Source: Bacteroidetes bacterium UBA4408
GTDB taxonomy: Bacteria > Bacteroidota > Bacteroidia > UBA4408
Length of the DNA stretch: 12,770 nt
Direction of reading: 5' to 3'
Assembly: GCA_002389785.1 (NCBI GenBank)
Contig: DGQS01000143.1
Coordinates: 1 to 12,770, forward strand
Shown here: positions 1 to 7,379 of the stretch, one piece after another
Layout of the letters: every line of letters begins with the position of its first letter
Position numbering within the stretch: position 1 is the first letter of the stretch
Notes under the pieces: generated by a model
Told to the model about the DNA's origin: nothing
What the model saw: the letters and a program-made list of their open reading frames with translations, nothing else
Database searches by the model: none
Program-made: the position numbers and the translations under genes

Positions 1-197
1 TCAGGCGTGTAATTCGATGTTGTTGTTGCACATGCGGCAAAACTCTGGTTGCCAGTAGAAGATTGCGAGTAAGAAGTAAAATTTTGAAATAATAAAGAAC
101 TAAAAATAATTAGAAAGTATAAAATTTTAGATTCAGAAAATTTGCTAGAGGCCCAAGTTAATGAATTATTACTTTGTTTGATTATGAGTTTTTTCAT
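1..197 (-). CDS. exported protein, N-terminal part only (runs off left edge)
   Basis: An ATG at 197 on the minus strand opens a frame with no stop through 65 codons to the window edge, so only the N-terminus is visible. It starts MKKLIIKQ and has an unusually long polar n-region of about 25 residues, then a hydrophobic core (ILYFLIIFSSLLF, residues about 26-38). A likely signal-peptidase site lies near the SYSQ segment at about 42-46; Gln just after cleavage is common in Bacteroidota. The mature part starts rich in Ser, Thr and Asn with one Cys (FAAC). Long signal peptides of this kind are often seen on large secreted or surface proteins of this phylum, but no domain is visible, so the function is unknown. 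The gene is divergent from cphA, with a 665-bp gap between starts. No convincing TAnnTTTG element was found close upstream. Confidence 0.65.
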   Translation of the reverse strand, partial: MKKLIIKQSNNSLTWASSKFSESKILYFLIIFSSLLFQNFTSYSQSSTGNQSFAACATTTSNYTP

Positions 198-277
198 AAG
201 ATATTGTTTTGATATTGTAGAAATTATAGATGTAATGTTTGAAAGAGTACAGCATTATAATTCTTATTGCTGCTATT

Positions 278-299
278 AAATTTGATAAAAATCAAATTT
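278..299. repeat. AT-rich perfect inverted repeat (9-bp arms, 4-nt loop)
   Basis: AAATTTGAT and ATCAAATTT flank an AAAA loop. The element lies about 80 bp upstream of the minus-strand exported-protein start. It could be an operator or a 5'-leader stem. It has no T-run typical of a terminator. In such AT-rich DNA it may also be chance. Confidence 0.4.
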
Positions 300-510
300 G
301 CTGAATGTCAAACACACGCGACATGAAAAAACCTATGCCAATTAAATAATTTACGTTTTCGATCAATAAAAGGATGCAATTGTAAGTGATACTTTAGGGT
401 AGGGTAGTATAATCCCCAAATGGGCGTGGCATTCGTTAAATAAAATTTAAGTAGAAAATATAAATTACAAAGACCTATAGTAAAATTGCTATATATATTA
501 ATGCTAGCAA

Positions 511-529
511 TCTCTCTCTCTCTCTCTCT
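511..529. repeat. TC dinucleotide microsatellite, 9.5 units
   Basis: There are nineteen bases of uninterrupted TC alternation (GA on the other strand), preceded 12 bp upstream by a short AT alternation at 490-498. It lies about 314 bp from the exported-protein start and 334 bp from the cphA start, in non-coding DNA. Long dinucleotide tracts are uncommon in bacteria and tend to change length by slippage. Confidence 0.9.
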
Positions 530-642
530 ACGGAAATGCTATTCTTAAGGTAGCTGAAGAAATTCATAGATAGGAGTATTATTAAATGTATTTAAATTAA
601 TATTAAATCAAATATATCCAAAAAAAATAATTAATTCATTAA

Positions 643-729
643 TCACAACTTACCTAAAAAATCTATTAACTGTCGTGATTCATAAAAAATTTTCCAGCTT
701 TCACGTACCGGCTTTTGTGAATAACGCAT
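643..729 (-). CDS. doubtful 28-residue ORF
   Basis: ATG at 729 opens a frame of 28 codons ending in TGA at 643-645. The peptide is charged and aromatic (it contains PVRESWKIFYESRQ) and looks more protein-like than other frames in this gap. A run of eight T on the minus strand follows about 15 nt after the stop. The frame is closed only a few codons upstream of the ATG, so it is not an obvious tail of a larger gene. No family is recognised. It may be a small gene, a remnant or chance. Confidence 0.15.
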   Translation of the reverse strand: MRYSQKPVRESWKIFYESRQLIDFLGKL

Positions 730-790
730 GATATTGCATCTGATGAATTAAAAAGCACTTTCGAATCATTAGTTATTTAAGCAAATTTAG

Positions 791-820
791 TTTCAACTTT
801 CAATCTTTTTTTTATGTTTG
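791..820 (+). promoter_or_regulatory. predicted Bacteroidota-type promoter of cphA
   Basis: TATGTTTG at 813-820 matches the TAnnTTTG -7 consensus of the Bacteroidota primary sigma factor. A TTTC at 791-794 serves as a TTTG-like -33 element with an 18-bp spacer. Transcription would begin near 826-830, giving a leader of about 35 nt before the cphA ATG. Confidence 0.6.
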
Positions 821-862
821 TATAGAACGAATAAAAAATCGCTTAACCTTAAATATTCAGCT

Positions 863-3511
863 ATGAGAATTAATGAAATTAATGCAATGCGTGGACCCAA
901 TTACTGGAGCATCTGGCGACATAAATTGATAGTGATGAAACTCGATCTTGAAGACCTGGAAGAAAAGCCAACCAATGTTATACCCGGATTTGGAGAGCGT
1001 CTTGAAAAAATGTTTCCAACTATGTTCTCGCATCGTTGCTCTGAAACTTTTGAAGGTGGATTTTTTTATCGTGTAAAAGAAGGAACCTGGATGGGACATG
1101 TGATCGAACACATTGCACTCGAAATTCAAACTCTTGCCGGAATGGATACCGGATTTGGAAGAACACGTACCACCGGCGAAAAGGGAAAGTACCATGTAGT
1201 GTTTTCATACATGGAAGAAAAGGTTGGTATTTATGCAGCCAAAGCAGCAGTGCGCATTGCTCAAGCACTAGTTAATGGCGAAGAGTATGACTTAGAAGAC
1301 GATTTGCAAAACATGCGCGAAATACGAGAAGACGAACGCTTAGGTCCAAGTACCGGTTCTATTGTCGACGAAGCTGTGAGTCGCGGCATTCCATACATGC
1401 GCCTAAATAAACATTCATTGGTAATGCTTGGTCACGGTGTTAATCAAACTCGAATTCAAGCAACCGTAAGTAGTACTACAAGCAACATTGCTGTGGAGAT
1501 AGCTTGCGATAAAGAGGAAACAAAAAATTTACTCGATGCAGCCTCTATTCCTATTCCTCGTGGACGAATAATTTATGATGAAGAAGAATTGGAAAGTGCT
1601 GTAAAGAGCATTGGATATCCAATTGTGTTGAAACCTGTAAACGGTAATCATGGAAGAGGGATTACAACCAATGTGCGAAATTGGGACGATGCAATAGTCG
1701 CCATGATTGCTGCTAAAAAAGTTTCTCGGGCTGTGATTTGTGAAAAATTTGTTACCGGCTTTGATTATCGATTGCTCGTAATTAATTATAAACTGATTGC
1801 CGCTGCAAAACGCACTCCGGCTGCCGTTACGGGTGATGGTATACATACGGTGCAAGAACTTATTAATACAGTAAACAGCGATCCTCGCCGCGGATATGGT
1901 CACGAAAAAGTATTGACTGCAATTAAGGTGGACGATATGACGCTGCAATTATTGCATGAGAAAAATTTGACACTTGAATCGGTGGTTCCCAAAGATGAAA
2001 TTCTGTATTTAAAAACAACTGCTAACTTGAGCACAGGCGGTACGGCTACCGATATCACCGATTTGGTGCATCCTTACAACGTATTTATGGCTGAGCGTAT
2101 TGCGCGCATTATTGGTTTGGATATCTGTGGGATCGATATCATGGCACCGGATTTAACAACGCCATTGAACGAAAATGGTGGAGCTGTGTTAGAAGTAAAC
2201 GCAGGTCCCGGATTTAGAATGCACATTGCACCAACCGAAGGATTAGCAAGAAACGTTGCCGAACCGGTGGTGGATATGCTTTATCCTCCCGGAAAATCGT
2301 CACGAATCCCAATCATTGCAGTAACCGGTACAAATGGTAAAACTACCACTACCCGACTAATAGCACACATGGTTAAAACAATGGGGTACAAAGTGGGTTT
2401 TACTACAACTGATGGAATATACATTCAAAACCGAATGCTCGAAAGAGGCGATTGTACAGGACCCAAAAGTGCCGAATTCGTACTTCGCGATCCAACCGTT
2501 GATTTTGCCGTGCTTGAATGTGCGCGTGGTGGAATCCTGCGTGCAGGACTAGGTTTTCATAATTGCGATATTGGAATTGTAACAAACATAGCCGAAGATC
2601 ACTTGGGATTAAAAGATATTAATACAATTGAAGACATGGCGCGCGTTAAGGCAGTAGTTCCTGAAAGTGTGCTTCCAGATGGGTATGCTATTTTAAATGC
2701 CGACGACGATTTAGTGTTTAATATGTCGAAAAGTTTAGAGTGTAAAATTTGCTTGTTTAGCTTGGATGCAACTAATCCGCGAATTCAGAAACATTGTGAA
2801 GATGGTGGATTGGCTGCTGTAGTAGAAGATGGATACATAACTATTTGTAAAGGTACCTGGAAAATAAGGGTTGATAAAGTGGTAAACATTCCGCTTACTT
2901 TTTCAGGAAAAGCAATTTTTATGATTCAAAATATATTACCGGCAGTGTTGGCAGGTTTTGTTCGTAATTTTAAAATTGAAGACATGCGCATAGCGTTGGA
3001 AACATTTATTCCTTCACCAACTCAAACTCCGGGTCGAATGAATTTGTTCCAATTCAAGAACTTCCAGGTAATGGTTGATTATGCGCACAACTCTGCAGGT
3101 TTTGCTGCGATTGGTAAGTTTCTCGAAAAAATTACCGCCAAACCTAAAGTGGGAATTATTGCCGGTGTAGGCGATAGAAGAGATTCAGACATTATAAGTT
3201 TAGGAAAATTGGCTGCCAATATGTTTGATGAAATTATTATTCGCCAGGATAAAAATTTGCGTGGTCGCACCGATCAGGAAATAATCGACTTTATGTTGCA
3301 AGGTGTGCATTCGGTTGATAAGAATAAAAAAGTTAAAGTGATTCCTACCGAATCGGAAGCGATTGCATTTGCAATTAAAAATGCCAAAAAGGGTTCATTC
3401 ATTACTATCTGCAGTGACGTGGTTCCGGATGCCCTTGATGCCATTATGAAATTTAAAGAAGAAGAGGATCATTTTGAAATATCGAAGGAGGATATACCCA
3501 ATTTAAAATAA
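863..3511 (+). CDS. cphA: cyanophycin synthetase
   Basis: This enzyme makes cyanophycin, an Asp backbone with Arg on the beta-carboxyls, using two ATP per Asp-Arg unit in the cytoplasm. The start at 863 gives 882 residues beginning MRINEINAMRGPNYWS, the usual family N-terminus. An upstream TTG at 818 would add 15 residues but overlaps the promoter. Domain order is complete. The N domain (about 1-160) has GHVIEH with His79 and Glu82, where I recall a primer-generating third active site being described. The ATP-grasp domain (about 215-475) has KPVNGNHGRGI (257-267) and EVNAGPGFRMHI (444-455). The Mur-ligase-like domain has the P-loop GTNGKTTT (489-496), a GDCTGPKSAE segment and VDYAHN. The length matches the usual 870-900 residues. 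No cyanophycinase gene adjoins it. The gene appears monocistronic, between its own promoter and a strong terminator. Confidence 0.97.
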   Translation: MRINEINAMRGPNYWSIWRHKLIVMKLDLEDLEEKPTNVIPGFGERLEKMFPTMFSHRCSETFEGGFFYRVKEGTWMGHVIEHIALEIQTLAGMDTGFGRTRTTGEKGKYHVVFSYMEEKVGIYAAKAAVRIAQALVNGEEYDLEDDLQNMREIREDERLGPSTGSIVDEAVSRGIPYMRLNKHSLVMLGHGVNQTRIQATVSSTTSNIAVEIACDKEETKNLLDAASIPIPRGRIIYDEEELESAVKSIGYPIVLKPVNGNHGRGITTNVRNWDDAIVAMIAAKKVSRAVICEKFVTGFDYRLLVINYKLIAAAKRTPAAVTGDGIHTVQELINTVNSDPRRGYGHEKVLTAIKVDDMTLQLLHEKNLTLESVVPKDEILYLKTTANLSTGGTATDITDLVHPYNVFMAERIARIIGLDICGIDIMAPDLTTPLNENGGAVLEVNAGPGFRMHIAPTEGLARNVAEPVVDMLYPPGKSSRIPIIAVTGTNGKTTTTRLIAHMVKTMGYKVGFTTTDGIYIQNRMLERGDCTGPKSAEFVLRDPTVDFAVLECARGGILRAGLGFHNCDIGIVTNIAEDHLGLKDINTIEDMARVKAVVPESVLPDGYAILNADDDLVFNMSKSLECKICLFSLDATNPRIQKHCEDGGLAAVVEDGYITICKGTWKIRVDKVVNIPLTFSGKAIFMIQNILPAVLAGFVRNFKIEDMRIALETFIPSPTQTPGRMNLFQFKNFQVMVDYAHNSAGFAAIGKFLEKITAKPKVGIIAGVGDRRDSDIISLGKLAANMFDEIIIRQDKNLRGRTDQEIIDFMLQGVHSVDKNKKVKVIPTESEAIAFAIKNAKKGSFITICSDVVPDALDAIMKFKEEEDHFEISKEDIPNLK

Positions 3512-3521
3512 ACCGAAAAGG

Positions 3522-3551
3522 AAGCCCTGTTTGACACAGGGCTTTTTTTTT
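3522..3551 (+). terminator. intrinsic terminator after cphA
   Basis: The stem AAGCCCTGT / ACAGGGCTT has 9 perfect pairs and a TTGAC loop, followed by a run of T. It starts 10 bp after the cphA stop codon. Confidence 0.95.
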
Positions 3552-3561
3552 ACCGGTCCTG

Positions 3562-3570
3562 TAACTTTTG
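3562..3570 (+). promoter_or_regulatory. possible -7 element for the GIN-barrel gene
   Basis: TAACTTTTG resembles TAnnTTTG with one extra T. It lies just after the cphA terminator and 45 bp before the chosen ATG, a suitable place for the promoter of the downstream gene. No clear -33 element is seen because the T-run of the terminator occupies that position. Confidence 0.35.
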
Positions 3571-3615
3571 ATTTACTACCTGCGTCTTACACTCAAACCA
3601 ACAAAAATTTTATTT

Positions 3616-5079
3616 ATGCAGCTCCAATTACTCAATTTTCTTAAAAAATCATTCCTACTCATCAGTGCTTTACTTTACACAAATTATGGCATAGCACAAG
3701 ACTTAGCTCAGCAAGAGTTTTCAACTGTGCGTGTTTCAGGTGCTGTGCAAGTAACCATCAAGCAAGGTGAATCATCCTTAGTAAAAGTAGAAGGCAATGC
3801 AGAAGATACTTCGAAGATTAAAACCAAAATTGAAAACGGAATTTTATCGATTCAAAGCAAAGGCAACGGGAAATTTTCTGAAAAAGCTAGAGTAGCTGTT
3901 ACGGTTAAAAATTTGGAGAGACTTATCCTTAGCGGTGCATCGGAAGTAAATTCATCCGGAGAATTAATTCAGAATAATATCAACATCGAATCTTCCGGAG
4001 CAGGCGACGCCCATTTAGAATTGAAATCAACTCAAATTAAGGCGGAAGTTAGTGGCGCAGGAAATTTACATCTGAGTGGTACAACCGGTATACTGCAATC
4101 AAAAGTTTCGGGTGCCGGTGAATTAAAAGCATACGCACTTAGCGCCGATAGCGTGGTAACTTTTGTATCTGGATCAGGAACCGCAAAAGTAAATGCCAAT
4201 AAATACATCTCAGCCAGTGTTTCCGGTGCAGGTAGTGTTATTTACAAAGGCGAACCAACCGATCGAAATGTTGAAATCAGTGGTGCAGGATCTGTGCGTC
4301 AGGCTAGAGGCGAGAATGAAATAGAAATTAATGAAAGTCTAAAAATTGACCGTAGAGATGGTGATACTACACGCTTTAAACTGGGCGACCGTCGTATCAT
4401 GATTTTTGGAGATGAAGATGGAAAAGATACAGTTAAAAAACACGATGAAGTTAAAAGCATTTGGTCAGGTATTGAAGTAGGAGTGAACGGATACCTTACT
4501 CCCGGTGGTTCTTCCGACTTTCCCAAAAAATATAATTTTTTAGAATTGAATTACAAAAAGTCGCTGTGCATCAATTTAAATGTATGGGAAAAAAACATCA
4601 AGCTCTATAAAAATTATGTTGCATTAACCACAGGTGCCGGGCTGGAATTTAACCGTTATTTTTTCGACAACAATTCAACGTTGCAAGGCCTTAATGATAC
4701 GGTTTCGGCCTATGTTAGCGGACTCGACTTTTCGAAAAACTGCTTAAAAGCTAGTTATGTTACAGTTCCGTTATTGCTCGAATTAAATAGTAATAAAGTG
4801 GCAAAAAAATCGTTTCACCTGGCAGCCGGAATTGTAGGTGCTTATAATTTAACTACAAAGCTGAAACAGGTTTACGAGTTAAATAATAAAGAGTATAAAA
4901 ACAAGGTGAAAAGTGATTTTAACCTTAATCCTTTTAAAATTGCAGCTACCGTTCGTTTGGGATACAGTCGCTTTAATGTATTTGCTACGTATGGTTTAAC
5001 TCCTTTCTTTCAGAAAAAGGCTACTGCGCCCGATTTAACCGCATTTACAGTAGGGGTAACCTTGCTGCATTTTGATTAG
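3616..5079 (+). CDS. secreted GIN-domain (DUF2807) protein with C-terminal outer-membrane barrel
   Basis: The ATG at 3616 gives 487 residues starting with a clear signal peptide (MQLQLLNFLKKSFLLISALL, cut near GIAQ). A TTG at 3568 would put 16 extra residues before it and is rejected. Residues about 30-235 form a GIN/DUF2807 'head' domain with the typical opening (FSTVRVSGAVQVTIKQG). Seven SGA/SGS motifs recur between residues 106 and 222 every 18-21 residues, as expected for a parallel beta-helix. A charged linker (about 235-280) follows. From about residue 283 alternating hydrophobic/aromatic strands resemble a small outer-membrane barrel of the PorT/OMP_b-brl type, ending FTVGVTLLHFD. The protein is probably anchored in the outer membrane; which face the helix occupies is not visible. 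The natural ligand is unknown. The gene stands alone between two terminators. Confidence 0.8.
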   Translation: MQLQLLNFLKKSFLLISALLYTNYGIAQDLAQQEFSTVRVSGAVQVTIKQGESSLVKVEGNAEDTSKIKTKIENGILSIQSKGNGKFSEKARVAVTVKNLERLILSGASEVNSSGELIQNNINIESSGAGDAHLELKSTQIKAEVSGAGNLHLSGTTGILQSKVSGAGELKAYALSADSVVTFVSGSGTAKVNANKYISASVSGAGSVIYKGEPTDRNVEISGAGSVRQARGENEIEINESLKIDRRDGDTTRFKLGDRRIMIFGDEDGKDTVKKHDEVKSIWSGIEVGVNGYLTPGGSSDFPKKYNFLELNYKKSLCINLNVWEKNIKLYKNYVALTTGAGLEFNRYFFDNNSTLQGLNDTVSAYVSGLDFSKNCLKASYVTVPLLLELNSNKVAKKSFHLAAGIVGAYNLTTKLKQVYELNNKEYKNKVKSDFNLNPFKIAATVRLGYSRFNVFATYGLTPFFQKKATAPDLTAFTVGVTLLHFD

Positions 5080-5101
5080 TTGTTGAGTAGTTTTTTTAGT
5101 T

Positions 5102-5147
5102 CAAAATGTTCTGTTGTTTCATGTTGCAACAGAACATTTTGTTTTTT
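5102..5147 (+). terminator. intrinsic terminator with perfect 15-bp stem
   Basis: CAAAATGTTCTGTTG (5102-5116) pairs perfectly with CAACAGAACATTTTG (5127-5141) around a 10-nt loop, and six T follow. It begins 23 bp after the GIN-barrel gene stop. A diverged copy of its left arm plus part of the loop recurs at 11106-11127. Confidence 0.9.
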
Positions 5148-5211
5148 GTGGATTTTCCCACCTATTAAAATTCCTGTATAAACGCCTAATTTTCCAATTC
5201 AGCAGAAAATA

Positions 5212-5242
5212 TTTCAGAATGAATAAAATGGGTTTAACTTTG
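5212..5242 (+). promoter_or_regulatory. predicted promoter of the carboxyltransferase/two-component gene array
   Basis: TAACTTTG at 5235-5242 is a perfect TAnnTTTG -7 element. TTTC at 5212-5215 is a TTTG-like -33 element with a 19-bp spacer. The predicted transcript start near 5249 leaves a leader of about 28 nt before the ATG at 5277. Confidence 0.65.
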
Positions 5243-5276
5243 TTGCTTATCATGAAAATATAAGCAGCTTTAAACC

Positions 5277-6818
5277 ATGCAAGACAAACTCGATTATTTA
5301 AATCAACAAATTGAAACCGCACAGTTGGGCGGTGGACAAAAGCGTATTGATTCTCAGCATAAAAAGGGAAAATTAACAGCCCGCGAACGATTGCATTTTT
5401 TACTCGACGAAGGTTCGTTTGAAGAAATAGGTATGTTTGTTACACATCGATCTTCAGAGTTTGGACTTGAGCGTGAAAAATATCTTGGAGATGGTGTGAT
5501 TACCGGTTTTGGAACTATTTCGGGTCGTTTGGTATATGTTTTTTCACAAGATTTTACCGTTTTTGGAGGGTCGCTTTCTGAAACGCATGCCGAAAAAATT
5601 TGCCGAATCATGGATTTAGCCATGCAAAATGGGGCCCCGGTAATTGGGCTAAACGATAGTGGTGGTGCACGTATTCAGGAAGGTGTAGTTTCACTGGGCG
5701 GATATGCCGATATTTTTTACCGCAATGTGCGCGCTTCGGGCGTTATTCCACAGTTGTCGGCCATTATGGGTCCTTGTGCAGGAGGTGCTGTATATTCGCC
5801 GGCAATTACCGATTTTATTATGATGGTTGAAAATACTTCCTACATGTTTGTGACAGGCCCAAATGTTGTAAAAACTGTTACTCACGAAGAAGTAAGTTCA
5901 GAAGAATTAGGAGGTGCTTCCACTCATAGTACAAAGTCGGGCGTAACGCATTTTGCCTGTGCTAACGAAATTGAATGTATTAATAATATCAAAGCTTTGT
6001 TATCATACATTCCTCAAAACTGCGAAGACAGTGCACCTTCAGTTCCTTATGAAGCCGGCAACGAAATTCGTCCTATTTTAAATACATTGGTACCGACTAA
6101 TCCAAATCAACCTTACGATATTCGTGAAGTAATTGATGGTGTAATTGATGAGGGCAGTTTTTTAGAAGTTCATAAAAATTTTGCCGAAAACATCGTGGTT
6201 GGATTTGCGCGATTGGCCGGAAAAAGCATTGGAATTATTGCTAACCAGCCGGCATTTTTAGCCGGAGTACTCGATATTAATAGTTCCACAAAAGCTGCTC
6301 GTTTTGTGCGTTTTTGCGATGCATTTAATATTCCGCTTTTAGTTTTCGAAGATGTTCCCGGATTCTTGCCTGGAACTGATCAAGAATGGAATGGAATAAT
6401 TACCAATGGAGCAAAATTGTTATATGCATTTAGCGAAGCTACAGTTCCGAGGATTACCGTTATTACACGAAAAGCGTACGGTGGAGCTTACGATGTGATG
6501 AACAGTAAACACATTGGCGCCGATATGAATTATGCTTGGCCAAGTGCTGAGATAGCGGTAATGGGTGCAAAAGGTGCGGCCGAAATTATTTTTAAAGCCG
6601 AAATTGCTGCAGCTAAAGATCCTTCTGCCAAATTAAAAGAAAAAGAAAATGAATACATTGAACATTTTGCAAATCCTTATCGTGCAGCCGAAAGAGGATA
6701 TGTTGATGAAGTAATTAAGCCAGAAATTACTCGCGAGAAATTAATTAAAGCATTTAAAATGCTCGAAAATAAAGTTGATAAACTCCCGCGTAAAAAGCAC
6801 GGAAATATTCCATTGTAA
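5277..6818 (+). CDS. pccB: acyl-CoA carboxylase carboxyltransferase (beta) subunit, probably propionyl-CoA type
   Basis: This subunit transfers carboxyl from carboxybiotin to an acyl-CoA, most likely propionyl-CoA giving methylmalonyl-CoA. Its 513 residues match the usual 510-530. The N-terminal half has [10 protein letters not shown] starting at residue 127 and [11 protein letters not shown], which form the first oxyanion hole. The C-terminal half has the [11 protein letters not shown] motif of the second. Asp406 in that motif aligns, from memory, with Asp422 of Streptomyces coelicolor PccB, a position that favours propionyl-CoA over acetyl-CoA; this is recall, not an alignment. The closely related decarboxylase subunit MmdA cannot be fully excluded. 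The biotin carboxylase/carrier partner is not in the window. A good promoter precedes it and the next start is only 3 nt after its stop, so it probably leads an operon. Confidence 0.93.
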   Translation: MQDKLDYLNQQIETAQLGGGQKRIDSQHKKGKLTARERLHFLLDEGSFEEIGMFVTHRSSEFGLEREKYLGDGVITGFGTISGRLVYVFSQDFTVFGGSLSETHAEKICRIMDLAMQNGAPVIGLNDSGGARIQEGVVSLGGYADIFYRNVRASGVIPQLSAIMGPCAGGAVYSPAITDFIMMVENTSYMFVTGPNVVKTVTHEEVSSEELGGASTHSTKSGVTHFACANEIECINNIKALLSYIPQNCEDSAPSVPYEAGNEIRPILNTLVPTNPNQPYDIREVIDGVIDEGSFLEVHKNFAENIVVGFARLAGKSIGIIANQPAFLAGVLDINSSTKAARFVRFCDAFNIPLLVFEDVPGFLPGTDQEWNGIITNGAKLLYAFSEATVPRITVITRKAYGGAYDVMNSKHIGADMNYAWPSAEIAVMGAKGAAEIIFKAEIAAAKDPSAKLKEKENEYIEHFANPYRAAERGYVDEVIKPEITREKLIKAFKMLENKVDKLPRKKHGNIPL

Positions 6819-6821
6819 TTA

Positions 6822-7379
6822 ATGCCCATTCGATTTAGCATAGTTGTAATTAGCTTTATATTGAGCCAGGTAGCGTTGGTTTTTGCGCAAGCTGAAGAGT
6901 ACACAACTGCTAAAGGTAATGTCGGATTCTTATCGCAAAGTTCTTTGGAAGTTATTCATGCCGAATCCAGAGAACTAAGAGGCATAATAAATATAACGAA
7001 CAATAATTTTGTTTTTGCAGTTCGTATTACCAGTTTCGATGGATTTAATGTAAGCTTACAACGCGAACATTTTAATGAGAATTATTTAGAAAGTGATAAG
7101 TTCCCACTGGCAACCTTTCAAGGAAAAGTAATTGATTCCTATGATTTTGAAAATCCAAAAGGGTGCATAGTCAGAGCAAAAGGGTTGCTAAAAATTCACG
7201 GACAAGAGCAAGAAAAAATTATAAAGGTGCATCTAATCAAAAAGGGAAATACCATAAGTATTACCAGTAATTTTTCAGTCTTACTCGAAGATTATAATAT
7301 TAAAATCCCAAGAATTGTTCATGGTAAAATTGCGCAAACTGTTGCTGTGGATGTAAATGCTGATTTAGTTAGAAAATGA
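6822..7379 (+). CDS. secreted YceI-family lipocalin-like protein
   Basis: The gene encodes 185 residues with a signal peptide (about 1-22, cut near VFAQ), so export to the periplasm is predicted. The mature part matches the YceI pattern: a first strand region around residues 33-60, the HFNENYLESDKFPLATF segment (83-99) typical of the family, a VRAKGLLKIHGQEQ strand pair (118-131) and a basic ITSNFSVLLEDYNI stretch (147-160) near the C-terminus. YceI proteins form an extended lipocalin-like barrel that holds polyisoprenoid or other long-chain lipids in characterised members; the ligand here is not known. Its ATG lies 3 nt after the carboxyltransferase stop. Its TGA overlaps the kinase ATG in ATGA, so translation of the two is probably coupled. 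Confidence 0.82.
   Translation: MPIRFSIVVISFILSQVALVFAQAEEYTTAKGNVGFLSQSSLEVIHAESRELRGIINITNNNFVFAVRITSFDGFNVSLQREHFNENYLESDKFPLATFQGKVIDSYDFENPKGCIVRAKGLLKIHGQEQEKIIKVHLIKKGNTISITSNFSVLLEDYNIKIPRIVHGKIAQTVAVDVNADLVRK

Larger units (their letters stand above)
198..812. other. long AT-rich intergenic region between divergent genes
   Basis: No convincing gene is seen on either strand between the exported-protein start and the cphA promoter. The region is much more AT-rich than the flanking genes and is interrupted by stops in all frames. It contains a 9-bp hairpin (278-299), a short G-rich stretch with two GGGTA units and a CCCC/GGGCG segment (about 398-429), an AT dinucleotide run (490-498), a TC microsatellite (511-529) and one doubtful 28-codon ORF (643-729, minus). 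A TATATTTG motif occurs on the minus strand at 616-609, but nothing recognisable follows it. Confidence 0.6.

Noticed and set aside
398..429. G-rich GGGTAGGGTA and CCCCAAATGGGCG stretch, considered as a mobile-element end
   Set aside because: The pairing is only 3-4 bp, there is no transposase frame and no second copy in the window.
818..862. TTG start extending cphA by 15 residues
   Set aside because: The family N-terminus starts at the ATG at 863, and the TTG is part of the predicted -7 element.
1529..1948. 139-codon minus-strand ORF inside cphA
   Set aside because: It is antisense to a strongly conserved ATP-grasp region, resembles no protein family, and is explained by the codon use of cphA. 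The same applies to the other antisense frames inside cphA, the GIN gene, pccB and the kinase gene.
3568..3615. TTG start extending the GIN-barrel protein by 16 residues
   Set aside because: The extension would precede a complete signal peptide and overlaps the likely promoter.
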